Assembly: GCF_000093025.1 (NCBI RefSeq)
Contig: NC_014207.1
Coordinates: forward strand, 372,001 to 436,000
DNA from: Methylotenera versatilis 301
Lineage (GTDB): Bacteria; Pseudomonadota; Gammaproteobacteria; Burkholderiales; Methylophilaceae
Direction of reading: 5' to 3'
Length of the DNA: 64,000 nucleotides
The notes below the pieces were generated by a model that ran no database searches, was not told where the DNA came from, and saw nothing but the letters and a program-made list of their open reading frames with translations. How positions within the stretch are numbered: the stretch's first letter is position 1; each line of letters begins with the position of its first letter. This document shows, piece by piece, positions 56,957-64,000 of this stretch. Both the position numbers and the translations under genes were made by a program.

Positions 56957-59743
56957 CTAATGCGCACTTTCCCAATTACTACCCACCCCAACTTCTGCTA
57001 ACAGCGGCACATCCAACTTAGCCACATTCTGCATCAACTCTGGCAATTTCTGTTTTACCAATTCCAGCTCATTATCTGGCACTTCTAGTACCAATTCATC
57101 GTGTACTTGCATGATGAGTTTTGTCTGTAGTTTTTCATGACGTAGCCATTTATCTACGGCAATCATCGCGAGTTTAATCAAGTCTGCCGCAGTGCCTTGC
57201 ATAGGTGCGTTGATAGCGGCGCGTTCTGCGCCAGCTCTTCTCGTACCGTTTGGGCTGTTGATTTCTGGCACCCATAATCTGCGGCCGAAGTAGGTTTCTA
57301 CATAGCCTTTTTGTTTGGCGATTTCTCGGGTATTTTGCATGTATTCGCGCACGCCTGGGTAGCGGGCGAAGTAGCGTTCTATATAGCTCGCAGCGGCGCC
57401 GCGTTCTATGTTGAGGTTTTGCGCTAAGCCGAATGCGCTCATGCCATATATCAAGCCAAAGTTAATGACTTTGGCGTAACGGCGTTGTTCGCTATCTACA
57501 TTTTCGCGCTCTACGCCAAAAATCTCGGCTGCTGTATGGCGGTGAATGTCTTCATTATTGGCGAAGGCGGCTAGCATGCCTTCGTCTTTCGATAGATGTG
57601 CCATGATGCGCAGTTCGATTTGTGAGTAATCGGCAGAAACAATGTGCGAACCTTTTGGTGCAATAAATGCTTCGCGAATACGCCGACCTTCTGCCGAACG
57701 CACAGGGATATTCTGCAAGTTAGGGTCTGAGCTCGCTAATCTGCCTGTAATTGCCACCGCTTGGTTGTAACTGGTGTGAACACGACCCGTCTGCGCGTTA
57801 ATCATTTTTGGCAGTTTATCTGTGTAAGTGGATTTGAGTTTTGCCAAGCCGCGATATTCCAATAATACTTTGGGTAATGGATGGTCTAATGCTAACTCTT
57901 GCAATACGTCTTCATCGGTACTAGGGGCGCCAGATGGCGTTTTTTTGGTAGGTTTAATGCCAAGCTTATCAAACAAAATCTCTTGCAGTTGTTTAGGTGA
58001 ACCTAAGTTAAATGGCTGCCCAGCCAGTTCATAGGCTTGGTTTTCTAACGCTACAAGTTTTGCACCGATTTCATTGCTTTGAATATTCAGCATGTCGCGG
58101 TCTATCAGCACGCCGTTGCGTTCTATGGTGAATAAAATCTGCGAGCTTGGCATTTCAATTTGGCTATAAATAAAATCTAGCTTCGCATCTGTGCTGATTT
58201 GTGGGTACATGGCTTGGTGCAATTGCAGTGTAATGTCCGCATCTTCTGCGGCATATTCACTTGCAACTTCTACCGTCACTTGGTTGAACGTGACTTGTTT
58301 TGCGCCTTTGCCTGCGACTTCTTCAAATGAGATGGTTTGTATGCCTAAATGGCGTTCGGCGAGTGCATCCATGCCATGTGTTTTGTGCGATTCGAATACG
58401 TAAGATTCCAGCATGGTGTCATGCGCAATGCCATTGAGCGCAATGCCGTGATTAGCTAAAACATGTTGATCATATTTAAAGTTTTGCCCAACTTTTTTAA
58501 TGGCAGCGTTCTCTAAAATCGGTTTGATTTTCGCGAGTGTTTCTACAAAGTCTAATTGCTCTGGCGCATCAAAGTAATCATGTTTTAGCGGCAAATAAGC
58601 CGCGCTGCCAGCCTCTACGCTAAATGACATGCCGACAATTTTTGCTGTCATTGGGTCTAGCGAAGTGGTTTCGGTATCAAAGCACATCAATTTGGCAGTT
58701 TGCAGTTTTGCCAACCAAGTATCTAGTTGCTGATTCGTTAAAATGGTCTCAAAGTTACGGCTGGTATTAGCTGTAAATTGTGTGACTGCAAACATATCGG
58801 CTGTTTGTGTGGGCTGAATTTGTGAGGTTGGAAATTTTGCAGTCACGTTGCCTGAAGTAGGCACGGGCGCATTATCTTGCATGTTTTCCAGTTCACGGCG
58901 CCAGCTTTTAAATTCAAAGCGGTCAAATAGTTCAGCAAGTTTGGCTTTATCAATGGTTTGCGGGGAGAGGTCGCTTAAATTCTCTTGTATGCCCACATCG
59001 CAGCGAATAGTGATAAGTTCGCGTGCAGTCGGCAACCAACCCAGCGCCGCGCGTAGATTTTCACCCACTTTACCTGTGATTTTATCTGCATTAGCGACGA
59101 TGTTATCTAGTGAGCCATATTCCTTTAGCCATTTCACAGCGGTTTTAGGACCAACTTTTTCGACGCCGGGCACGTTGTCTGAGGTGTCGCCAATCAGCAC
59201 TAGGTAATCGACCATTAAGCTGGGCGGAATGCCAAATTTATTCTCAACGCCAGCAATATCTAGTACATCATCGGTACGCCTGAAAGCATCGCGCATGGTG
59301 TTTACCACGGTAATGTGTTCATTCACCAACTGCGAAATATCTTTATCGCCAGTTGAAATAATCGTCCGAATGCCTTCGCGCTCAGCTTGTTTCGCCAGTG
59401 CGCCAATCACGTCATCTGCCTCTACGCCAGATTCCACAATAAGCGGCCAACCCATGGCTTTAATCGCTTCATGCAGCGGCTCAATTTGCAAACGTAAATC
59501 ATCAGGCATGCTGGCGCGATTCGCTTTGTATTCTGCATAAATATCATCACGAAAAGTTTTGCCTTTTGCATCAAAAACGCAGGCGCTATAATCACTAGGA
59601 TAATCTTTGTGTAAACGGCGCAACATATTGAGCACACCTTGTATTGCACCGGTAGGTTCATTTTGGCTATTTCGTAAGTCAGGCATAGCGTGAAAAGCAC
59701 GATACAGGTAAGATGAACCATCAACTAATAACAAAGTTTTCAT
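56957..59743 (-). CDS. polA: DNA polymerase I
   Basis: PolA fills gaps in repair and removes RNA primers. The 928-aa product (start ATG 59743 with MKTLLLVDGSSYLYRAFHAM, same length as E. coli) has three parts. The N-terminal 5'-3' exonuclease shows ADDVIGALAKQAE and GDTSDNVPGVEKVGPKTA. The proofreading exonuclease shows FDTETTSLD and AAEDADITLQLH. The polymerase shows SADYSQIELRIMAHLS, KVINFGLIYGMSAFG and MQVHDELVLEV. All catalytic acids of both exonuclease and polymerase appear intact. It is divergent from the LOG-family gene. Confidence 0.98.
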   Translation of the reverse strand: MKTLLLVDGSSYLYRAFHAMPDLRNSQNEPTGAIQGVLNMLRRLHKDYPSDYSACVFDAKGKTFRDDIYAEYKANRASMPDDLRLQIEPLHEAIKAMGWPLIVESGVEADDVIGALAKQAEREGIRTIISTGDKDISQLVNEHITVVNTMRDAFRRTDDVLDIAGVENKFGIPPSLMVDYLVLIGDTSDNVPGVEKVGPKTAVKWLKEYGSLDNIVANADKITGKVGENLRAALGWLPTARELITIRCDVGIQENLSDLSPQTIDKAKLAELFDRFEFKSWRRELENMQDNAPVPTSGNVTAKFPTSQIQPTQTADMFAVTQFTANTSRNFETILTNQQLDTWLAKLQTAKLMCFDTETTSLDPMTAKIVGMSFSVEAGSAAYLPLKHDYFDAPEQLDFVETLAKIKPILENAAIKKVGQNFKYDQHVLANHGIALNGIAHDTMLESYVFESHKTHGMDALAERHLGIQTISFEEVAGKGAKQVTFNQVTVEVASEYAAEDADITLQLHQAMYPQISTDAKLDFIYSQIEMPSSQILFTIERNGVLIDRDMLNIQSNEIGAKLVALENQAYELAGQPFNLGSPKQLQEILFDKLGIKPTKKTPSGAPSTDEDVLQELALDHPLPKVLLEYRGLAKLKSTYTDKLPKMINAQTGRVHTSYNQAVAITGRLASSDPNLQNIPVRSAEGRRIREAFIAPKGSHIVSADYSQIELRIMAHLSKDEGMLAAFANNEDIHRHTAAEIFGVERENVDSEQRRYAKVINFGLIYGMSAFGLAQNLNIERGAAASYIERYFARYPGVREYMQNTREIAKQKGYVETYFGRRLWVPEINSPNGTRRAGAERAAINAPMQGTAADLIKLAMIAVDKWLRHEKLQTKLIMQVHDELVLEVPDNELELVKQKLPELMQNVAKLDVPLLAEVGVGSNWESAH

Positions 59744-59913
59744 ATAAAAATCCAAAGGTTGTCGCGATGCGTTGTTGCCAACTTCTTTAAGCCGTTTGCA
59801 TAATAATACATATGCGGCTCGTCTTAAAAAAGTTTTGCGCCTAGCCTCACTTAAACCTTTGAATTTTTAAGGTAAAAATAAAACCAAGTAGGCGAAATTA
59901 AGAAAGTTAGATT

Positions 59914-60642
59914 ATGTCGATTACAAAAAAAATTCCAAAACTTGCTGACCCAGATGTGCGTGGGCAACACCAAACTGGCCATGAGTCATGGCATGCATTC
60001 GAGATTATGGCAGAATTCGTGGATGCTACGGAGCGCCTGAAAGAAATTACCCCAGCGGTTTCTATTTTTGGTAGCGCGCGTACGCCAGTTGACCACCCTT
60101 ATTACAAGCTTACTGAAGACATTGCACGTTTGCTTAGTGACGCGGGTTTTAGCGTGATTTCAGGCGGTGGCCCTGGCATTATGGAGGCTGCTAATAAAGG
60201 TGCATTCGCAGGAAAGTCGCCTAGCATAGGTCTGAACATTGAATTGCCTCATGAGCAAACGGGCAATTCTTATCAAGATATCAGCCAGAATTTTAAGCAT
60301 TTTTTCATGCGTAAAGTCATGTTTGTAAAGTATGCCAGTGCTTATGTGGTAATGCCTGGTGGCTTTGGTACCTTGGATGAGGTGATGGAGGCGATTACCT
60401 TAGTGCAAACTGGCAAGAGCTTGAAAATGCCGATTATTTTGGTAGGTGAAGCGTTTTGGCGCGGCTTGGTAGATTGGATTAAAACGACTTTAGTCGATGA
60501 AAAAATGATTTCGGCAGAGGATCTAGATTTAATCCAAGTGATTGATGAGCCAAAAGACGTTGTCGAGGCGATATTCAAACATTATGAAACGCGTGGATTC
60601 AAATTGTCTGCGGATGAAGAGCGTGTGCAGCTTTATTTATAG
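59914..60642 (+). CDS. LOG-family (TIGR00730) nucleotide hydrolase-like protein
   Basis: The 242-aa Rossmann-fold protein has SGGGPGIMEAANKGA (residues about 83-97) and PGGFGTLDEVMEAITLVQTG (148-167), the LOG signature PGGxGTxxE. Plant homologues cleave nucleoside 5'-monophosphates to free base, and bacterial members have been linked to AMP or pyrimidine nucleotide hydrolysis. The physiological substrate here is not known. It lies between polA and the DUF2782 gene. Confidence 0.92.
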   Translation: MSITKKIPKLADPDVRGQHQTGHESWHAFEIMAEFVDATERLKEITPAVSIFGSARTPVDHPYYKLTEDIARLLSDAGFSVISGGGPGIMEAANKGAFAGKSPSIGLNIELPHEQTGNSYQDISQNFKHFFMRKVMFVKYASAYVVMPGGFGTLDEVMEAITLVQTGKSLKMPIILVGEAFWRGLVDWIKTTLVDEKMISAEDLDLIQVIDEPKDVVEAIFKHYETRGFKLSADEERVQLYL

Positions 60643-60723
60643 TAAATGCGTTATATTGGCGTGTAATTTGCTAAAATCAACACATCAGGTTTCGATTCAA
60701 TTTTAAAGAATAGGTGTCAGGCC

Positions 60724-61104
60724 ATGCGTAAGATCTCTAAGAGTATTATCTGGAAAAATGTAGCACTTTTACTAGTGCTGGGTGTGGCGCAGCTGCCGTC
60801 ATTGGCTGTTGCGGAAACACCGAAAGCCAAAACACCACCTGCTGATTTACAGCCATTAGAAGATATTCCACCACCTGCCATTACCAATGAAGATAATGCC
60901 GATGAGCCGCAAGTCACTATCATCAAGAAAAAAGGTGAGACGATTGAGGAGTATCGCATTAACGGTCAGCTTTACATGATGAAAATTACGCCAGCCCACG
61001 GTGTACCGTATTACATGCACAAAGAAGACCAAAATGGTGGTTGGGTGAATGATGGGCCAAGCCAGCCTATGAGTATTCCTAAGTGGACGATTTTTAGGTT
61101 CTAA
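60724..61104 (+). CDS. DUF2782 periplasmic protein
   Basis: A 126-aa protein has a signal peptide (IIWKNVALLLVLGVAQLPS, cleavage near AVAE). The body contains VTIIKKKGETIEEYRINGQL, MMKITPAHGVPYYMH and a Trp-rich end, matching the DUF2782 family found near polA and thrB in betaproteobacteria. Its function is unknown. Confidence 0.9.
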   Translation: MRKISKSIIWKNVALLLVLGVAQLPSLAVAETPKAKTPPADLQPLEDIPPPAITNEDNADEPQVTIIKKKGETIEEYRINGQLYMMKITPAHGVPYYMHKEDQNGGWVNDGPSQPMSIPKWTIFRF

Positions 61105-61121
61105 TGAAACCACTACTATAA

Positions 61122-61153
61122 AAATAAAGAGGGTATATCGCCCTCTTTATTTA
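61122..61153 (+). terminator. Terminator after the DUF2782 gene
   Basis: AAATAAAGAGGG (61122-61133) and CCCTCTTTATTT (61141-61152) form a 12-bp stem with a 7-nt loop, with T-rich sequence in and after the 3' arm. It lies 18 nt after the stop codon, ahead of thrB. Confidence 0.8.
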
Positions 61154-61219
61154 TTTAATCTCCTCAATTTCTAGCTACCTATTAATAATTTTACAACCCT
61201 CAAATCCATACTCTAATTT

Positions 61220-62182
61220 ATGTCAGTATTTACCTCAGTCAGCATTCCACAATTACAAACTTGGCTGCAAGATTACGCAATAGGCGAACTTGTAGAGCTA
61301 AAAGGTATTTCATCTGGTATTACTAACACAAACTACTTCGTCACAACTCAACATAATGGCACTCAAAATAAGTTCGTACTGACTTTATTTGAGCACAATA
61401 CGTTAGAAGAGCTGCCGTATTTTATTGACTTGATGAGCCATCTTGCGGCACACGGTATTCCTTGCCCTAAGCCAATTGCAGATAAATCTGGCAATAGTTT
61501 ACATATGCTTAATGGAAAGCCAGCGGCTTTAATTAGTTGCTTAAACGGAGGTGATATTGAGGCGCCTAATGTGCAACAATGCGCCGCAGTAGGCACAGTA
61601 TTGGCAAAAATGCATATTGCAGGTCAATCTTTTGAAGCGGAATTTCCGCAACATGATAGTCACAATCAGCGTGGTATGGATTGGCGCGTTAAAACTGCAA
61701 CGCAAGTGTTACCGCATTTGCCAGCAGCAGATCAACAATTATTAAATGAGACTTTAGCATTTCAAGCTGAGCTTGATACAGCAGAATTGCCTATGGGCGT
61801 GATTCACGCGGATTTGTTCCGTGATAATGTATTGTTTGATGGCAATGAAATCGGCGGTTTGATTGATTTTTATTATGCTTGCCACGATCTGCTGGCTTAC
61901 GATTTGGCGATTGCCGTCAATGACTGGTGTGTGAATGCCGATGGTAGTTTAGATACGCCGAGGCTAGAGGCTATGTTCAATGCTTATCAAGCGGTGAGAC
62001 CATTTACGTCAGCTGAACATGCTGCATGGCCAGCCTTGCTGCGCATTGCTGCTTTACGTTTTTGGCTGTCACGTTTGTATGATCAAATCTATCCGCAAGC
62101 GGGCGAGCTGACACATGCAAAAGACCCTAACCATTTTCAAAGAATCTTGAAATTGCGCACTAGTTTAGCCAAGTCAAAATAG
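61220..62182 (+). CDS. thrB: Homoserine kinase (APH-type)
   Basis: This converts homoserine to O-phosphohomoserine in threonine synthesis. The 320-aa product is the aminoglycoside-phosphotransferase-like form found in beta- and many gammaproteobacteria. It shows GISSGITNTNYFV near residues 29-41, catalytic HADLFRDN (196-203, with Asp198) and GLIDFYYACHDLL. It is followed 11 nt later by the BPSS1780-like gene. Confidence 0.95.
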   Translation: MSVFTSVSIPQLQTWLQDYAIGELVELKGISSGITNTNYFVTTQHNGTQNKFVLTLFEHNTLEELPYFIDLMSHLAAHGIPCPKPIADKSGNSLHMLNGKPAALISCLNGGDIEAPNVQQCAAVGTVLAKMHIAGQSFEAEFPQHDSHNQRGMDWRVKTATQVLPHLPAADQQLLNETLAFQAELDTAELPMGVIHADLFRDNVLFDGNEIGGLIDFYYACHDLLAYDLAIAVNDWCVNADGSLDTPRLEAMFNAYQAVRPFTSAEHAAWPALLRIAALRFWLSRLYDQIYPQAGELTHAKDPNHFQRILKLRTSLAKSK

Positions 62183-62193
62183 AGAAAAATATC

Positions 62194-62931
62194 ATGACAG
62201 AAAACTCAATCAGTACAACTTTAGAGAGCCGACAAGTTCCAGCAGGCAATGCTTGGGTTTGGATTGTGAGCGGCTTTAATTTGTTTAAAGCCAACCCAGT
62301 GATGTGGATTGTGATTTTGCTGATTTATTTAGCGATTATTATTCCTATCTCATTCATCCCAGTGATTGGCTCTGTAGTCACCACATTGTTAGCCCCTGTC
62401 TTTGCGGCAGGGATGATGTGGGGCTGCAAAGCGCTAGTGCTAAAGCAAGATTTGGAAATCAATCATTTATTTGAAGGCTTTAAGAAAAATACCGCACAGC
62501 TGATTGCTGTAGGCGGTGTTTATATGTTGAGCCTGCTAGTGATTATGGTGATGGTGGTTTTAACGTTAGATAAAGATACTCTTGAATTGATAATGAAAGG
62601 CCAAGAAGTTAGCCCTGCGCAAGCCAATGCCATGGTGTTACCGATTTTAATCGCCATGCTTTTTATTGTGCCGATATTGATGGCTTACTGGTATGCACCT
62701 GTGCTGATTGGATTGCATAACCTAACCGTGTTAGAAGCAATGAAGCTGAGTTTTATTGCCTGCCTAAAAAATATGCTGCCGTTTTTGTTATACGGATTGA
62801 TTTTTATGGTGATATTAGTGGTTGCGATTATTCCGTTTGGCTTAGGCTTAATCGTGGCTGTGCCAGTGATGATGACCAGTTTGTATACTAGTTACGTGGA
62901 TGTTTTTAACATCACAGAATCAGCTGATTAA
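62194..62931 (+). CDS. BPSS1780-family membrane protein
   Basis: The 245-aa product has about five to six hydrophobic helices after a polar start: WIVILLIYLAIIIPISFIPV, GGVYMLSLLVIMVMVVL, LPILIAMLFIVPILMAYW and others. The family is common in betaproteobacteria beside thrB and polA. Its function is unknown. Confidence 0.85.
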   Translation: MTENSISTTLESRQVPAGNAWVWIVSGFNLFKANPVMWIVILLIYLAIIIPISFIPVIGSVVTTLLAPVFAAGMMWGCKALVLKQDLEINHLFEGFKKNTAQLIAVGGVYMLSLLVIMVMVVLTLDKDTLELIMKGQEVSPAQANAMVLPILIAMLFIVPILMAYWYAPVLIGLHNLTVLEAMKLSFIACLKNMLPFLLYGLIFMVILVVAIIPFGLGLIVAVPVMMTSLYTSYVDVFNITESAD

Positions 62932-62960
62932 AACACGCCATTCTAATTAAATGGCGTGTT
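62932..62960. terminator. Hairpin between convergent BPSS1780-like gene and uvrD
   Basis: AACACGCCATT (62932-62942) and AATGGCGTGTT (62950-62960) form an 11-bp stem with a 7-nt loop. T-tracts are poor on both sides, so it is a possible terminator for both strands. Confidence 0.55.
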
Positions 62961-62980
62961 GAGTTGGTGCTAAAGTGGCG

Positions 62981-64000
62981 CTAAATCGGCGTAAGTTTAG
63001 CAAACTCCAGCGCTAACCATTTCAAGCCTTCACGACCAAAGTTCACTTGTACACGCATGTCGTTGGCGTTGCCTTCGTAACTCACAATCACGCCATTACC
63101 AAACTTAGTGTGCGCGACTTGCTGACCTATTTTCCACGGCATGGCGCTTTTCTGGTTGCTGCTTTGTTGCTTACTCATCATGGCTGGCAACTCGCTATAG
63201 TCGCGGTTACTGCCAGACCTTGCGACAGGCTTGCTGTTTAAGCGTTTGAGTAACTCTTCTGGAATTTCATCTAAAAAGCGTGATGGAATACCATAGCGCA
63301 CTTTGCCATGCAGCATGCGACTCTGTGCGTGGCTTAAATACAGTCTTTGTCTGGCGCGAGTGACCGCTACATACATTAAGCGGCGCTCTTCTTCTAAGCC
63401 TGCATTCTCAAACAAACTTTGCTCATGCGGACATAAGCCTTCTTCTAAGCCGCTGATAAATACAGCTTTAAATTCTAGGCCTTTGGAGGCGTGCACTGTC
63501 ATTAACTGCAAAGCTTCGCGCCCGACGTCTGCTTGGTGCTCACCTGCTTCTAGGCTGGCATGGCTTAGAAATTGTGTGAGTAAATCTTGTTCGGTTTCGC
63601 CATCCACATTGTTGTGGTTGCCAAAATCTCGGTTGGTAAACGATACGGCAGCAGTCACCAACTCTTTCAAGTTTTCTATACGGTCTTCACCTTCTTTGTC
63701 ATTCTCATAATGGGCGACTAAACCAGACATGGTGATGGCTAACTCAGTCAGCTCACGCAGGCTAATGCCGTAAGCATTGTCAACCATCTGTCTAATCAGG
63801 GCGACAAAGCCTTCTATGCCTTTAGCGCCAAGCTTACCGTTACCGACTTTGTTAATCGCTGCTTGCCAGATGCTACAGTTTTCTGCGCGAGCAACTTCTT
63901 GTAACTGTTCTAGGCTGCGCGCACCAATGCCGCGTGTTGGGAAGTTAATGACACGCAACAACGCTGTGTCATCATTTGCATTGGCAATTAAACGCATGTA
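62981..64000 (-). CDS. uvrD: DNA helicase II, C-terminal part
   Basis: UvrD is an SF1A 3'-5' helicase of mismatch and nucleotide excision repair. The 339 residues seen (the 5' end lies beyond the window) cover the C-terminal motor domain: TRGIGARSLEQLQ, VHASKGLEFKAVFISGLEEG (motif V) and EERRLMYVAVTRARQRLYLS (motif VI). The extreme C-terminal repeat-like tail is WKIGQQVAHTKFGNGVIVSY, the UvrD Tudor-like domain that binds RNA polymerase in E. coli. Confidence 0.96.
   Translation of the reverse strand, partial: YMRLIANANDDTALLRVINFPTRGIGARSLEQLQEVARAENCSIWQAAINKVGNGKLGAKGIEGFVALIRQMVDNAYGISLRELTELAITMSGLVAHYENDKEGEDRIENLKELVTAAVSFTNRDFGNHNNVDGETEQDLLTQFLSHASLEAGEHQADVGREALQLMTVHASKGLEFKAVFISGLEEGLCPHEQSLFENAGLEEERRLMYVAVTRARQRLYLSHAQSRMLHGKVRYGIPSRFLDEIPEELLKRLNSKPVARSGSNRDYSELPAMMSKQQSSNQKSAMPWKIGQQVAHTKFGNGVIVSYEGNANDMRVQVNFGREGLKWLALEFAKLTPI

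Overview
The window reads as chromosomal DNA of an AT-rich betaproteobacterium. A Methylophilaceae (Methylotenera/Methylophilus-like) origin is my inference. It rests on the gene orders dusB-fis-purH and rpmB-rpmG, a DUF2782 protein next to polA and thrB, a BPSS1780-type membrane protein, a c551/c552-type cytochrome and an E. coli-like S10-spc-alpha layout. No rRNA, tRNA, CRISPR array, prophage or complete insertion sequence was seen.

Region 1 (1-17.9 kb) is the translation super-cluster on the + strand: end of rpsG, fusA, tuf, then rpsJ to rpsQ, rplN to rpmJ and rpsM to rplQ, closed by a strong terminator. Good sigma70 promoters precede rplC, rplN and rpsM. boxA-like sequences precede fusA and rpsJ (rpsJ encodes S10/NusE, itself part of the factor that reads boxA). 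Perfect short hairpins sit between rpsG/fusA, tuf/rpsJ and rpsD/rpoA. infA is absent from its usual betaproteobacterial place beside rpmJ.

Region 2 (17.9-30.6 kb) holds a glutaredoxin-like protein, an unusual MgtE-N/CorA-like fusion and an MscS channel. Then come rpmB-rpmG, dut, a TonB-dependent receptor and coaBC on the - strand. On the + strand follow an exported dikinase-like ATP-grasp protein, a membrane-anchored HEXXH protein, radC and an MgtC/DUF4010 membrane protein. The receptor separates coaBC from dut, which are normally adjacent.

Region 3 (30.6-42.7 kb) has an ABCB-type exporter, the carbon-starvation set cstA-ybdD-TIGR03643, a small unknown gene, lgt, a PAS-GGDEF-EAL protein, ilvD, a hexose-6-phosphate mutarotase-like protein and a small cytochrome c.

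Region 4 (42.7-53.3 kb) is mostly - strand: an APC amino-acid permease and a tightly packed dusB-fis-purH-purD-hemF-M18 aminopeptidase run. An MHS-family transporter (+), a YkgJ cysteine-cluster protein and a CinA/MoaB-like protein (both -) follow.

Region 5 (53.3-64 kb) holds a membrane diguanylate cyclase with an operator-like upstream region, a decayed alkaline phosphatase pseudogene, a glycine-zipper lipoprotein-like protein, a GIY-YIG gene bracketed by inverted REP-like repeats, polA, a LOG-family protein, the DUF2782 protein, thrB, a BPSS1780-like protein and the 3' part of uvrD.

Most of the window is ordinary housekeeping DNA. The best candidates for something little described are the exported dikinase plus HEXXH pair (25.8-28.7 kb), the GIY-YIG/REP-like unit (56.4-56.8 kb), the repeat-rich operator region at 53.34-53.43 kb and the boxA-like sites of the ribosomal cluster.
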